Positions 37,526-46,852 of a stretch of DNA of 64,000 bases are shown here, one piece after another. The translations under genes and the position numbers were made by a program. Location of the stretch: positions 1 to 64,000 of the forward strand of contig JAHXQP010000007.1 in NCBI GenBank assembly GCA_019391515.1, written 5' to 3'. The stretch's first letter is position 1; the number at the start of each line of letters is the position of its first letter. The notes under the pieces were generated by a model. The model saw only the letters and a list, made by a program, of their open reading frames with translations, was not told the DNA's origin and ran no database searches. Source of the stretch: Clostridiaceae bacterium. GTDB lineage: Bacteria; Bacillota; Clostridia; Tissierellales; Sporanaerobacteraceae.

Positions 37526-38758
37526 ATGGATTTTTCAAATTTAAGAAAAGCTGACCCTGAGATAATGAAATTCATTGAAATGGAAACTCAAAGACAGAGA
37601 GAAAAAATTGAATTAATTGCTTCTGAAAATTTTGTAACCCCTCAAGTAATGGAAGCTATGGGGAGCCAACTTACTAATAAGTATGCGGAAGGTTACCCTA
37701 ATAAAAGATATTATGGTGGTTGCGAATATGTGGACATGGTTGAAGATTTAGCAAGAGATAGACTTAAAAAATTATTTGGAGCAGATCATGCAAATGTTCA
37801 ACCTCATTCAGGCTCTAATGCTAACTTGGGAGTTTATTTTGCAGTATTAAAACCTGGTGACAAGGTTTTAGGTATGAATCTTTCTCAAGGTGGACATTTG
37901 ACTCATGGTAGTCCAGTAAATATTTCAGGAACTTATTATAACTTCGTTTCTTACGGAGTGGATGAAGAAACAGAAAAAATTGATTATGATGAAGTAAGAG
38001 AAATTGCAGTTAGAGAAAAACCAAAGATGATTGTTGCTGGTGCTAGTGCTTATCCAAGAATTATTGATTTTAAAAAGTTTAGAGAAATTGCAGATGAAGT
38101 AGGAGCATATTTAATGGTGGATATGGCTCATATTGCAGGATTAGTTGCAGCTGGTCTTCATCCAAGTCCAGTTCCATGTGCAGATTTTGTAACTACTACA
38201 ACCCATAAAACTTTAAGAGGTCCAAGGGGCGGAGCTATACTTTGTAAAGAAAAATATGCTAAAAAAATAGATAAATCAATATTCCCTGGAATTCAAGGTG
38301 GACCATTAATGCATATTATTGCTGCTAAAGCTGTTAGTTTTGGAGAGGCTTTAACAGATGAGTTTAAAGATTATCAAAAACAAATAATAAAAAATGCAAA
38401 AGTTTTAGCGGAAGGTTTAAAAGAAGAGGGGTTCAGACTAGTATCTGATGGAACAGATAATCATTTAATACTTCTAGATGTAAGAAATAAAAAATTAACA
38501 GGAAAAGAAGCAGAAGAACTTTTAGATGAAATAGGTATAACAACAAATAAAAACACTATACCTTTTGATCCAGAAAGTCCTTTTGTAACTAGTGGACTTA
38601 GAATAGGAACTCCAGCGGTTACTACAAGAGGTATGAAAGAAGAAGATATGAAAGAGATTGCTAAAATAATGGGTTTAGCATTAGATAAAAATAATGATAG
38701 AGATATGGTGAAGAATAAAGTTAAGGATTTATGTAACAAGTTTCCATTATATGAATAG
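37526..38758 (+). CDS. glyA: serine hydroxymethyltransferase
   Basis: A 410-residue PLP enzyme that interconverts serine and glycine with tetrahydrofolate. The Schiff-base lysine lies in [15 protein letters not shown]. Other conserved segments are [35 protein letters not shown] and [15 protein letters not shown]-like [17 protein letters not shown]. Strong SD AAAGGAG. Monocistronic with a terminator. Confidence 0.98.
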   Translation: MDFSNLRKADPEIMKFIEMETQRQREKIELIASENFVTPQVMEAMGSQLTNKYAEGYPNKRYYGGCEYVDMVEDLARDRLKKLFGADHANVQPHSGSNANLGVYFAVLKPGDKVLGMNLSQGGHLTHGSPVNISGTYYNFVSYGVDEETEKIDYDEVREIAVREKPKMIVAGASAYPRIIDFKKFREIADEVGAYLMVDMAHIAGLVAAGLHPSPVPCADFVTTTTHKTLRGPRGGAILCKEKYAKKIDKSIFPGIQGGPLMHIIAAKAVSFGEALTDEFKDYQKQIIKNAKVLAEGLKEEGFRLVSDGTDNHLILLDVRNKKLTGKEAEELLDEIGITTNKNTIPFDPESPFVTSGLRIGTPAVTTRGMKEEDMKEIAKIMGLALDKNNDRDMVKNKVKDLCNKFPLYE

Positions 38759-38763
38759 ATATA

Positions 38764-38795
38764 AAAAACCTATGGCCTAGGCCATAGGTTTTTAG
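38764..38795 (+). terminator. terminator after glyA
   Basis: Near-palindromic stem AAAAACCTATGGCC/GGCCATAGGTTTTT with a two-base loop. Confidence 0.92.
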
Positions 38796-38857
38796 CATAT
38801 ATAAGGGTTAAAGAGGGAAATATATGTTTAAGACTATTATATTAGGTAGGTGTTATA

Positions 38858-39772
38858 ATGCTTAGATATGGTTACATTATAGTTCCTTCTATAGTATTAG
38901 GTATAGTATCAAGAATTTCAATGCTTAGAGTGGATTATAGACAATACCCAAGTTATCCTCAAGGGGTTTTTTCTCATTTTACATTAGGCATAGTATCTTC
39001 AAGTTTAGGAGCAGTAGCTCTTCCTGCTTTATTAGAAAGAGAGTTTTCTGCAGTTACTTTTTTAGCATTGGCAGCTCAGCAATTTAGAGATGTTAGAAAT
39101 CTAGAAAGGCAAAGTTTAGAAAATATTGATAAAACTGAATTAGTAGAAAGAGGAACAGCTTATATCGAAGATATTGCTAAGGCTTTTGAAGCTAGAAATT
39201 ACATGACTATGTTAACATCATTAATAGTTAGTGTAGTTATTTTTCTTCTTAATAAATTTTTAATAAAATTTTATTCTATACTTATTGGTAGTATTTTAGG
39301 AATTCTAACTATTGTTTTATTTCATAAGGCTATTTCTAGGGAGACTGTTGGGGAAATTGCCGATATATATCCAGCAAATGTTTCTTTTGAAGGTTCTATT
39401 TTAACAGTTAATAATATGGGGATAACAAATATTGGTTTAAAAAAATCTAGGAAAATTTTTTTAGAAAAAGCTATAGCAGTTGAAATAGTTCCAAAAGATG
39501 AAAATGCAATTGCAACTCTTTCTAACCTAGGACAAAGGAAAGCTATAGAACATAATGTGTCTGTTCAGCTAGGGGTAAGAAAAGATTTAGATGAACCAGA
39601 TTTTACCCCTATGATAACTAGGGATCCAGATACGGGGAAATTAGTATTTATAATAGTTAGTATGGAACCTGATATAGAGTGTTTAATAATCGCCGTAAAA
39701 AGAACTGTTGTATTGGAAAGTGCTAAGAGAAAACCATTATCATCTTATGCAGGAAGAAAAGCTGCAGATTAA
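38858..39772 (+). CDS. YIEGIA family membrane protein
   Basis: A 304-residue protein with several membrane helices in the first half (about residues 4-22, 44-66, 122-140 and 144-160) and a soluble C-terminal domain. The YIEDIAKAFEARNY segment at about residue 97 is the signature after which the clostridial YIEGIA family is named, here with D in place of G. The next gene encodes its small partner. A 13-codon ORF with an SD (38824-38865) ends just past this start; it may couple translation. Confidence 0.85.
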   Translation: MLRYGYIIVPSIVLGIVSRISMLRVDYRQYPSYPQGVFSHFTLGIVSSSLGAVALPALLEREFSAVTFLALAAQQFRDVRNLERQSLENIDKTELVERGTAYIEDIAKAFEARNYMTMLTSLIVSVVIFLLNKFLIKFYSILIGSILGILTIVLFHKAISRETVGEIADIYPANVSFEGSILTVNNMGITNIGLKKSRKIFLEKAIAVEIVPKDENAIATLSNLGQRKAIEHNVSVQLGVRKDLDEPDFTPMITRDPDTGKLVFIIVSMEPDIECLIIAVKRTVVLESAKRKPLSSYAGRKAAD

Positions 39773-39785
39773 GGAGGTTTTTATA

Positions 39786-39980
39786 TTGAATAACCAAACA
39801 AAAAACAATATACTAGCTATTGTGACTACAGATGAAAGCAAAATAATAGGTGGATCTGTTCCAATTTTTCTGGCTAGAGATGAAAAAGAAAGAGAAAGGA
39901 TTGCAATATTGCTTTCTAAAGTAACTTTGGGAATGATACATGATTTAGAAAATGGTTGTTATATTATTGTTAGACATTAG
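39786..39980 (+). CDS. capping complex subunit for YIEGIA
   Basis: A 64-residue protein, MNNQTKNNILAIVTTDESKI at the start and GMIHDLENGCYIIVRH at the end. It is recognised as the small partner gene that always follows YIEGIA. The TTG at 39786 lies nine bases after AAGGAGG, 14 bases after the end of the YIEGIA gene. Function unknown. Confidence 0.85.
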   Translation: MNNQTKNNILAIVTTDESKIIGGSVPIFLARDEKERERIAILLSKVTLGMIHDLENGCYIIVRH

Positions 39981-40060
39981 ATTTAAAGTATATCTATTTA
40001 CATATCTATCTTGCTATAATAAAATAGACATAGTTATAAATTTAGAATGGAAGGTGTATT

Positions 40061-41392
40061 ATGGAAATAAAGTTATTAGATGAGGATAAAAATATTATAG
40101 AAAAAGTAGAAATGGGAAGCATAGCTAATGAATTAGGAATTGAGCCAGGTGATATTTTAATTGCCATTAATGATGAAAAAGTTTTAGACATTATTGATTA
40201 TAAGTATTTGATATCTGATGATTATGTTTTAGTAACTATCCAAAAGAAGAACGGAGAATTATGGGATTTTGAAATAGAAAAAGATTACGATGAGGATTTA
40301 GGTATATATTTTACTAATCCTTTAATAGATAAAGCTAGAAGTTGCCGAAATAATTGTATTTTTTGTTTTATAGATCAGCTTCCTAAAGGAATGAGAAAAA
40401 CTTTATATTTTAAAGATGATGATTCCAGGCTTTCTTTTTTACAAGGGAATTTCATTACTTTTACTAATTTAAGTGATGAAGAAATTCAAAGAATAATAGA
40501 TTATAGATTGAGCAATATAAATGTTTCTGTCCATACTACTAATCCAGAATTAAGAGTAAAAATGTTAAATAACAAAAATGCTGGGAAAATATTGAGTATA
40601 TTAAAGAAATTTAAAGAATCAGGAATTAAAGTTAATTGTCAAATAGTTTTAGTTCCTGGAGTAAACGATGGAAAAGAGCTAGATAGAACATTAGAGGATT
40701 TAGCAAACTTATATCCTAGTGTTAGTAGTGTAGCAGTAGTACCAGTAGGTTTGACAAAGCATAGGGAGGGACTTTGCAACTTAAATACCTTTGATAAAAT
40801 ATCTTCAAAAGAACTTTTAAAATACATGGCAACTAAACATAAAATCTTTTTAGATAGATTAGGCACTAGATTTGTGTTTCCTTCAGATGAATTTTATGCT
40901 GTGGCAGGAGAAGCACTTCCAGCTTATGAAGAATATGAGGGATTTCCACAGCTGGAAAATGGAGTAGGGCTTATGAGGCTCTTTTTATATGAAGTACAAG
41001 AAGAACTTAAAAAAATAGATGATAATACTATTGTGAATAAAAAATATATTATTGCTACAGGTACATTAGCATATGAATTTATGAAGGATATAGCTAATAA
41101 AGTTATGAAAAAAATTAAAGGATTATATTTAAAGGTAGTACCAATAGAAAATAATTTTTTTGGAACTACTATTACTGTGTCAGGTCTTATAACAGGACAA
41201 GATTTAATGTCCCAAACGAAAATGTATAGCAATTATGATGGAATTATAATTCCTAGTTCAATGTTAAGAGATGGGGAAGATGTTTTTTTAGATGATTATA
41301 CTGTAGTAGATATAGAAAAAAAGTTAAATAAAAAAATTATCCCGTCAAAAGTTTCAGGAAATGATTTTATAAAAATATTCAAAAAAATATGA
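40061..41392 (+). CDS. DUF512 family radical SAM-like protein
   Basis: A 443-residue protein with an N-terminal PDZ-like domain (IANELGIEPGDILIAINDEK), a CxxxCxxC cluster motif in SCRNNCIFCFIDQLP, and the conserved FKDDDSRLSFLQGNFITFTN, plus a C-terminal DUF512 domain. The family lies next to der-plsY-gpsA in Clostridia, as here, and is of unknown function. An iron-sulphur cluster is likely. Confidence 0.92.
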   Translation: MEIKLLDEDKNIIEKVEMGSIANELGIEPGDILIAINDEKVLDIIDYKYLISDDYVLVTIQKKNGELWDFEIEKDYDEDLGIYFTNPLIDKARSCRNNCIFCFIDQLPKGMRKTLYFKDDDSRLSFLQGNFITFTNLSDEEIQRIIDYRLSNINVSVHTTNPELRVKMLNNKNAGKILSILKKFKESGIKVNCQIVLVPGVNDGKELDRTLEDLANLYPSVSSVAVVPVGLTKHREGLCNLNTFDKISSKELLKYMATKHKIFLDRLGTRFVFPSDEFYAVAGEALPAYEEYEGFPQLENGVGLMRLFLYEVQEELKKIDDNTIVNKKYIIATGTLAYEFMKDIANKVMKKIKGLYLKVVPIENNFFGTTITVSGLITGQDLMSQTKMYSNYDGIIIPSSMLRDGEDVFLDDYTVVDIEKKLNKKIIPSKVSGNDFIKIFKKI

Positions 41393-41401
41393 GGTGATAG
41401 T

Positions 41402-42715
41402 ATGAGACCAGTAGTTTGTATAGTTGGAAGACCTAATGTAGGAAAGTCTACACTTTTTAATAAGATAGTTGGAAAAAGAATTGCAATTACAGAAGATAGA
41501 CCAGGAGTTACTAGGGATAGGATATATGCAGAAGCAGAATGGTTAAATAATTATTTTATTCTTATTGATACAGGAGGAATTGAACCTTATAGTGATGATA
41601 TAATATTATCCCAAATTAAGAGACAAGCAGAGATAGCAATAGATACTGCTGATGTAATATTGTTTGTAGTAGATGGATTAGGTGGAATAACGTCTACTGA
41701 TAGAGAGATAGCAAATATATTAAGAAAATCGGGAAAGCAAGTACTTTTAGTGTGCAATAAAATAGATACACCAAAAACTCCAGATGAAGTATATGAATTT
41801 TATGAATTAGGATTTGGAGAGCCTATTATAGTATCTGCAGGACAGAGTTTGGGGCTAGGTGATTTACTAGATGAAATAATTAAAAAATTTCCTGAAGATA
41901 AGGATACAGAATATGAAGAAGGGGTGATTAAAGCTTCTATTATAGGAAAGCCTAATGTAGGTAAATCATCTCTTATAAATAATGTATTAGGGGAGAATAG
42001 GGTTATTGTAAGTAATATACCTGGAACTACTAGGGATGCAGTAGATACACCTTTTACATATAAAGGTGATAAGTATGTATTTATAGATACTGCAGGAGTT
42101 AGAAGAAAAAGAAGTATTTCAGAAAATATAGAGAGATATAGTGTTATAAGAACTCTTACAGCTATAGAAAGATCAGACGTATCTATTTTAGTAATAGATG
42201 CTACTGTGGGTGTTACAGAACAAGATGCTAAAATAGCAGGTTATGCTCATGAAAGAGGGAAAGGATTAATTATAGCAGTTAACAAATGGGATTTAATTGA
42301 AAAATCCAATAAAACTTATAAGGAATTTGAAAAAAATATAAAGAATACATTATCCTTTGTAACTTATGCACCTATAGTTTTTATATCTGCTAAAACAGGG
42401 AAGAGGGTTGATAAATTACTGCAAATAATTAAAGAAGTGTACAATAGTTATACACAAAGAATTAGTACAGGAGTATTAAATGATATAATAAATGAAGCGG
42501 TTCTTTTAAATCAACCGCCTACAGATAAAGGTAGGAGGCTTAAAATATATTATGGAACTCAAATAGGAGTTATGCCACCTAAGTTTGTTATATTTATAAA
42601 TGACAAGGAACTACTGCATTTTTCATATGAAAGATATTTAGAAAATCAAATCCGTTTAAACTTTGGTTATGAAGGAACTCCTCTTCAATTTGAGTTAAGA
42701 GAAAAGGGGGATTAA
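41402..42715 (+). CDS. der: ribosome biogenesis GTPase Der
   Basis: A 437-residue protein with two tandem G domains (G1 GRPNVGKST and GKPNVGKSS; G4 NKID and NKWD) and a C-terminal KH-like domain. It is needed for 50S subunit assembly. It lies 9 bases after DUF512 and 1 base before plsY. Confidence 0.98.
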   Translation: MRPVVCIVGRPNVGKSTLFNKIVGKRIAITEDRPGVTRDRIYAEAEWLNNYFILIDTGGIEPYSDDIILSQIKRQAEIAIDTADVILFVVDGLGGITSTDREIANILRKSGKQVLLVCNKIDTPKTPDEVYEFYELGFGEPIIVSAGQSLGLGDLLDEIIKKFPEDKDTEYEEGVIKASIIGKPNVGKSSLINNVLGENRVIVSNIPGTTRDAVDTPFTYKGDKYVFIDTAGVRRKRSISENIERYSVIRTLTAIERSDVSILVIDATVGVTEQDAKIAGYAHERGKGLIIAVNKWDLIEKSNKTYKEFEKNIKNTLSFVTYAPIVFISAKTGKRVDKLLQIIKEVYNSYTQRISTGVLNDIINEAVLLNQPPTDKGRRLKIYYGTQIGVMPPKFVIFINDKELLHFSYERYLENQIRLNFGYEGTPLQFELREKGD

Positions 42716-42716
42716 C

Positions 42717-43316
42717 ATGGGCGATATATTAAAAATCGCTATTATAGCTTATTTTATTGGCAATTTTTCTTCTGCGTATATTTTAGGAAAGTTATATGAA
42801 AAAAAGGATATAAGAAACTATGGTAGTGGGAATGCCGGTGCAACTAATGCTTTAAGAGTTTTTGGTTTAAAGATAGGTATTATAGCATTTATATTTGATA
42901 TTTTAAAAGGATTTATAGCTGTTAAAGTAGGCAAAAGTATAATGGGATTTGATGGTGGGCTAGTAGCAGGATTGCTTGTGGTCATAGGACATAATTGGCC
43001 GATATTTCTTAAATTTAAAGGTGGTAAAGGTATAGCATCATCTCTAGGTGTTATGTTATGTCTAAATCTGCCTGCAACTATTATATGTATGATTATAGGT
43101 TTTTCAATTATAGCAAAAACTAGATATGTTTCCTTAGGATCAATAGTAGCTACAGGATTAGTTCCTATTGTAGGGTTGTTTATGAAGAAACCTTTTGATT
43201 TGAAGTTTTTTTTATTTACTATTGTCTTGGCTTTTATGGCCATTTTGAGACATAGAAGCAATATAAAAAGATTATTAGCTGGAGAAGAATCGAAACTTGG
43301 AGAACGAGTTGATTAG
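42717..43316 (+). CDS. plsY: glycerol-3-phosphate acyltransferase PlsY
   Basis: A 199-residue membrane enzyme with five transmembrane helices. Conserved loops are GSGNAGATNALRVFG, GHNWPIFLKFKGGKGIA and LRHRSNIKRLLAGEE. It transfers acyl groups from acyl-phosphate to glycerol 3-phosphate, the product of GpsA (next gene). Confidence 0.97.
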   Translation: MGDILKIAIIAYFIGNFSSAYILGKLYEKKDIRNYGSGNAGATNALRVFGLKIGIIAFIFDILKGFIAVKVGKSIMGFDGGLVAGLLVVIGHNWPIFLKFKGGKGIASSLGVMLCLNLPATIICMIIGFSIIAKTRYVSLGSIVATGLVPIVGLFMKKPFDLKFFLFTIVLAFMAILRHRSNIKRLLAGEESKLGERVD

Positions 43317-43341
43317 AATCAATATAGGGGGGCAAATAGAA

Positions 43342-44370
43342 ATGGTAGAAAAAATTGGAGTAATAGGAGGGGGAAGTTGGGGAACAGCTTTAGCCATACT
43401 TCTCTCTAAGAAAGGATATGAAGTAGAGCTTTGGGTTAGAAATAGCAAGCAATGTAATGATATGAATATTTCTAGAGAAAATATAAAATATTTACCAGGA
43501 GTAGTGATTCCTAATAATGTTAGGATTATAGATGATTTAGAGAAGGCAGTAACTGATAAGGATATTATAGTTTTATCTATACCTTCTCATGGGGTTAGAG
43601 AAACCTTATTAAATTCTAAAAATTACATAAAACCAGATCAGATAATTGTTAATGTGGCTAAAGGAATAGAAAATAGTAGTCTTATGAGAATTTCAGAAGT
43701 TGTAAAGGAAATAGTTCCCAAAAGTAAATATGCAATTTTATCTGGTCCATCTCATGCTGAAGAAGTTGCAAGAGATATGCCTACAACAGTGGTTGCAGCA
43801 TCTGAAGAGAAAAAAGTAGCCAATTGCACTCAAGATATATTTATGTCTCCTAAGTTTAGGGTTTATACTAATCCAGATGTTATAGGTGTAGAGTTAGGAG
43901 GTTCACTGAAAAATGTAATTGCTCTTGGAGCAGGAATTTCTGATGGTTTAGGTTATGGAGATAATACAAAGGCAGCACTTATGACTAGGGGAATTATAGA
44001 AATGTCAAGATTGGGAAGTAAAATGGGCGCCAATAATGAAACTTTTGCAGGTCTTTCAGGAATTGGTGATTTAATAGTTACTTGTACAAGTATGCATAGT
44101 AGGAATAGAAGAGCAGGAATTTTAATAGGAGAGGGAAAGAGCCTAGAAGAAGCTACAGAAAGTGTAGGGATGGTAGTAGAAGGTGTCAAGACAGCTAAGT
44201 CTGCATATAACTTAGCAATTAAATATGATGTCACTATGCCTATAACTAAAGAAATATATGGAGTATTATATGAAGGTAAAGATGTTAAGAATTCTGTTGT
44301 AAATTTAATGCTTAGGGATAAAAAACATGAAATGGAGGATGTTGTAAAAATATTAGACAATAATTGGTAA
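43342..44370 (+). CDS. gpsA: glycerol-3-phosphate dehydrogenase [NAD(P)+]
   Basis: A 342-residue Rossmann dehydrogenase: GVIGGGSWGTALAILLSKKG, NVAKGIENSS, LSGPSHAEEVARDMPT and the catalytic lysine region ELGGSLKNVIALGAGISDGL. It makes glycerol 3-phosphate for lipids. ATG 43342 follows AGGGGGG; an ATG 45 bases upstream lies in the plsY end. Confidence 0.97.
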   Translation: MVEKIGVIGGGSWGTALAILLSKKGYEVELWVRNSKQCNDMNISRENIKYLPGVVIPNNVRIIDDLEKAVTDKDIIVLSIPSHGVRETLLNSKNYIKPDQIIVNVAKGIENSSLMRISEVVKEIVPKSKYAILSGPSHAEEVARDMPTTVVAASEEKKVANCTQDIFMSPKFRVYTNPDVIGVELGGSLKNVIALGAGISDGLGYGDNTKAALMTRGIIEMSRLGSKMGANNETFAGLSGIGDLIVTCTSMHSRNRRAGILIGEGKSLEEATESVGMVVEGVKTAKSAYNLAIKYDVTMPITKEIYGVLYEGKDVKNSVVNLMLRDKKHEMEDVVKILDNNW

Positions 44371-44398
44371 GACATACTTTTTAGTATGTCTTTTTTAA
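44371..44398 (+). terminator. terminator after gpsA
   Basis: Stem GACATAC/GTATGTC plus T-run, directly after the stop. Confidence 0.88.
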
Positions 44399-44404
44399 TG
44401 CCTG

Positions 44405-44432
44405 TCATATTATTGAGGTTTAGACATATATA
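44405..44432 (+). promoter_or_regulatory. candidate sigma-E promoter of spoIVA
   Basis: TCATATT, 13-base spacer, CATATATA fits the mother-cell sigma-E consensus (KMATATT, 13-15, CATACAMT) with the -10 slightly off. spoIVA is a known sigma-E target in Bacillus and Clostridium; this placement is inference. Confidence 0.65.
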
Positions 44433-44488
44433 TATAATGTTAAGGAGCGTTTTTATAGATAAAATAGGTTTTAAAGGGAGGGAAAGGA

Positions 44489-45967
44489 ATGGAGAAGTTT
44501 GACATATACAAAGATATTGGGGAAAGAACAGATGGAGATATTTATGTAGGAGTGGTAGGACCAGTAAGAACAGGAAAATCAACTTTTATAAAAAGATTTA
44601 TGGAATTATTGGTATTACCTAATATTGAAAATAAGTATAAAAAAGAAAGATCTAAAGATGAATTACCTTTAAGCGGTTCAGGGAAAACTATTATGACGAC
44701 AGAACCTAAATTTGTACCTAATGAAGCTGTAGAATTAACTTTAAAGGACAATGTGAAATTTAAAGTCAGAATGGTTGATTGTGTAGGATATTTAGTAAGA
44801 GGTGCTCTTGGACATGAAGAAGGCAGTATTCCACGAATGGTTACCACGCCTTGGTATGAAAAAGAAATACCTTTTGAAGAAGCAGCAGAAATAGGAACTA
44901 GAAAGGTTATAACTGATCATTCAACAATTGGAATTGTTGTTACTACTGATGGTTCAATAACAGATATAGATAGATCAAATTACATAAAAGCAGAAGAGCG
45001 AGTAATAAGCGAATTAAAGGAACTAGAAAAACCATTTATCATAATATTGAATTCAAAGCACCCAAATTTAGATAGTACCATTGCATTGCGAGAAAGTTTA
45101 GAAGAAAAGTATGATGTAGCTGTAATAGCTTTAGATTGTTTAAATATGAATAATAGTAATGTAGAAAAAATATTTGAGAAAATGTTATTTGAATTTCCAG
45201 CAAAAGAGATAAATATAAATTTACCAGGATGGGTGGAAGGACTAGATAGAAATCATTGGATAAAATCTACTATTTTAGATTCCTTAAAAGAATCTATTCA
45301 AACATTGCAAAGATTAAGTGAGGTTAATCCTGCAATAGAGAATTTAAACGAACTAGATGTAATAGAAGAAACTAGGATAAAAGAAATAAAGTTAGGAGAA
45401 GGAATTGCAGATATAGATATAGTATTGGAAGAAGATCTTTTTTATAATGTTTTAGAGGAGATGACGGGATATACAATTGAGGGAGAATATCAGCTTTTAG
45501 GGCTTATTTCTAAATTATCACAAGCTAAGTCTGAGTACAGTAAAATAGAAAGTGCACTAAATGATGCAAAAGAGTTGGGATATGGGTTAGTAAATCCGGG
45601 CTTGGAAGAGTTAGATTTGGCAGAGCCAGAAATATATAAGCAAGGTAATAGGTTTGGTGTGAAATTACGTGCCAGAGCACCCTCACTACATTTTATAAGG
45701 GCAGATATAACAACTGAAGTTTCTCCACTTATAGGAACAGAAAAGCAAAGTGAAGAGTTAGTTAAATATTTTATAGATGAATTTGAAGAAAATCCATCGA
45801 AAATTTGGCAGTCAAATTTATTTGGAAAGTCTCTATATGACTTAGTAAATGAACAACTTCAGGGAAAACTTAATACGATGCCAGAGGATGTAAGAGAAAA
45901 GATGAGAAGAACCTTAGAAAGAATAATTAATGATGGCAGCGGAGGGCTTATTTGTATAATAATATAA
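44489..45967 (+). CDS. spoIVA: stage IV sporulation protein A
   Basis: A 492-residue coat morphogenetic ATPase. Walker A is VVGPVRTGKSTF (K30), followed by MTTEPKFVPNEAV and the long C-terminal domain ending GGLICIII, which anchors the protein to the forespore. It polymerises around the forespore and recruits coat proteins. It is a hallmark of endospore formers and shows that this organism sporulates. A sigma-E-like promoter lies upstream. Confidence 0.98.
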   Translation: MEKFDIYKDIGERTDGDIYVGVVGPVRTGKSTFIKRFMELLVLPNIENKYKKERSKDELPLSGSGKTIMTTEPKFVPNEAVELTLKDNVKFKVRMVDCVGYLVRGALGHEEGSIPRMVTTPWYEKEIPFEEAAEIGTRKVITDHSTIGIVVTTDGSITDIDRSNYIKAEERVISELKELEKPFIIILNSKHPNLDSTIALRESLEEKYDVAVIALDCLNMNNSNVEKIFEKMLFEFPAKEININLPGWVEGLDRNHWIKSTILDSLKESIQTLQRLSEVNPAIENLNELDVIEETRIKEIKLGEGIADIDIVLEEDLFYNVLEEMTGYTIEGEYQLLGLISKLSQAKSEYSKIESALNDAKELGYGLVNPGLEELDLAEPEIYKQGNRFGVKLRARAPSLHFIRADITTEVSPLIGTEKQSEELVKYFIDEFEENPSKIWQSNLFGKSLYDLVNEQLQGKLNTMPEDVREKMRRTLERIINDGSGGLICIII

Positions 45968-45986
45968 GATAATAAAGCAATATAGA

Positions 45987-46040
45987 AAAAAGAGCTGTTC
46001 CAAAAGGGATTAAATAAATTACTTTTGAGGACAGCTTTTT
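45987..46040 (+). terminator. terminator after spoIVA
   Basis: Imperfect stem AAAAGAGCTGTTCCAAAAG/CTTTTGAGGACAGCTTTTT followed by TAC; 20 bases past the stop. Confidence 0.7.
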
Positions 46041-46106
46041 ACATTATGAACGTAATTGAAGTTGATAAATAGTATATTATAGAAATATTTTATAGGAGGT
46101 AAAAAA

Positions 46107-46588
46107 ATGAGTTATACTAATCCGCATGGCCAGCCACAGGGTATTGCTATATATGATACAAATAGATTAAGGGAGATACTAATAGCTGAAATTGATGCAA
46201 TAAATACTTATGCTGATCATATTGCAAACTCCAATGTGGAAGATGTTAACAAAGTTTGGAGAGATATTATAAAAGATGAAAAAAAACATTATGGAATGAT
46301 TCTTTCGTTGCTTCGTAAATATGATCCAGCACAGTACCAAGCATATTTAAACCATATAAATATAAAGCTAGGTCCAAAATCTCCTATGCAAGAGTATAAA
46401 CCAAACTATGACAAACAGATTATTTTAAATAATATAAGGGAAGATATAAAAGGTGAATTGGAAGCTGTTATTTTATATAAACAATATTTATCAGTTATTC
46501 CTTATAGTAAATGTTAGAGATACATTACATTATTGATGATAAAATAGAAATTATGAAACTTGCTTATTCAACTAAAAAAAGTAACTAG
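46107..46588 (+). pseudogene. ferritin-like spore coat protein, frameshifted at the C-terminus
   Basis: The first 136 residues are a ferritin-like coat protein: YDTNRLREILIAEIDAINTY, WRDIIKDEKKHYGMIL, then a second helical half ending in NIREDIKGELEAVILYKQYL. The frame stops at 46517, too early. In another frame the sequence continues as EIHYIIDDKIEIMKLAYSTK and stops at 46588, which restores the missing conserved helix. A frame shift of one base (loss or equivalent gain of two) near 46505-46512 therefore ends the protein. The strong SD GGAGG is intact. The break lies 30 bases from the end of the tRNA-Pro island. Confidence 0.8.
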
Positions 46589-46618
46589 GATTTTAGCCTT
46601 AATTGCTTTTCGATCTCA

Positions 46619-46649
46619 AAAAATATAAAATGGTTGGGATGACTGGATT
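46619..46649 (-). repeat. distal att-like copy of the tRNA-Pro 3' end
   Basis: AAAAATATAAAATGG, then T for C, then TGGGATGACTGGATT, matching 51854-51884 with a single mismatch in 31 bases. Only the 3' end of the tRNA is present, as expected for a displaced attachment-site fragment. Confidence 0.78.
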
Positions 46650-46852
46650 ATAACTTTACAATCTTAGTGATATTCATTATAATAATGAACAGGAAATCAA
46701 TTTCTAGAGGATGAGAATTTATATGTTATTTAAGCAATCTGGTAGTATGTCAAGAGATATTTTTTTAAAAAAACAAAAGAAATGATTAAAAAAAGGTAAC
46801 CCTAATAGAACCTATAGTTTTTGCCAAAAAATAGGTTATTGAAAAAAATATT

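Noticed and set aside
39708-39980. a 90-residue version of the YIEGIA partner starting at ATG 39708
   Set aside because: It would overlap the YIEGIA gene by 65 bases without an SD; TTG 39786 has AAGGAGG at nine bases.
46591-46852. a small frame MLFKQSGSMSRDIFLKKQKK with an SD-like GAGGATGAG at 46722
   Set aside because: Twenty codons, no similarity that I recognise, in decayed sequence between att repeat and IS110; too weak to call.
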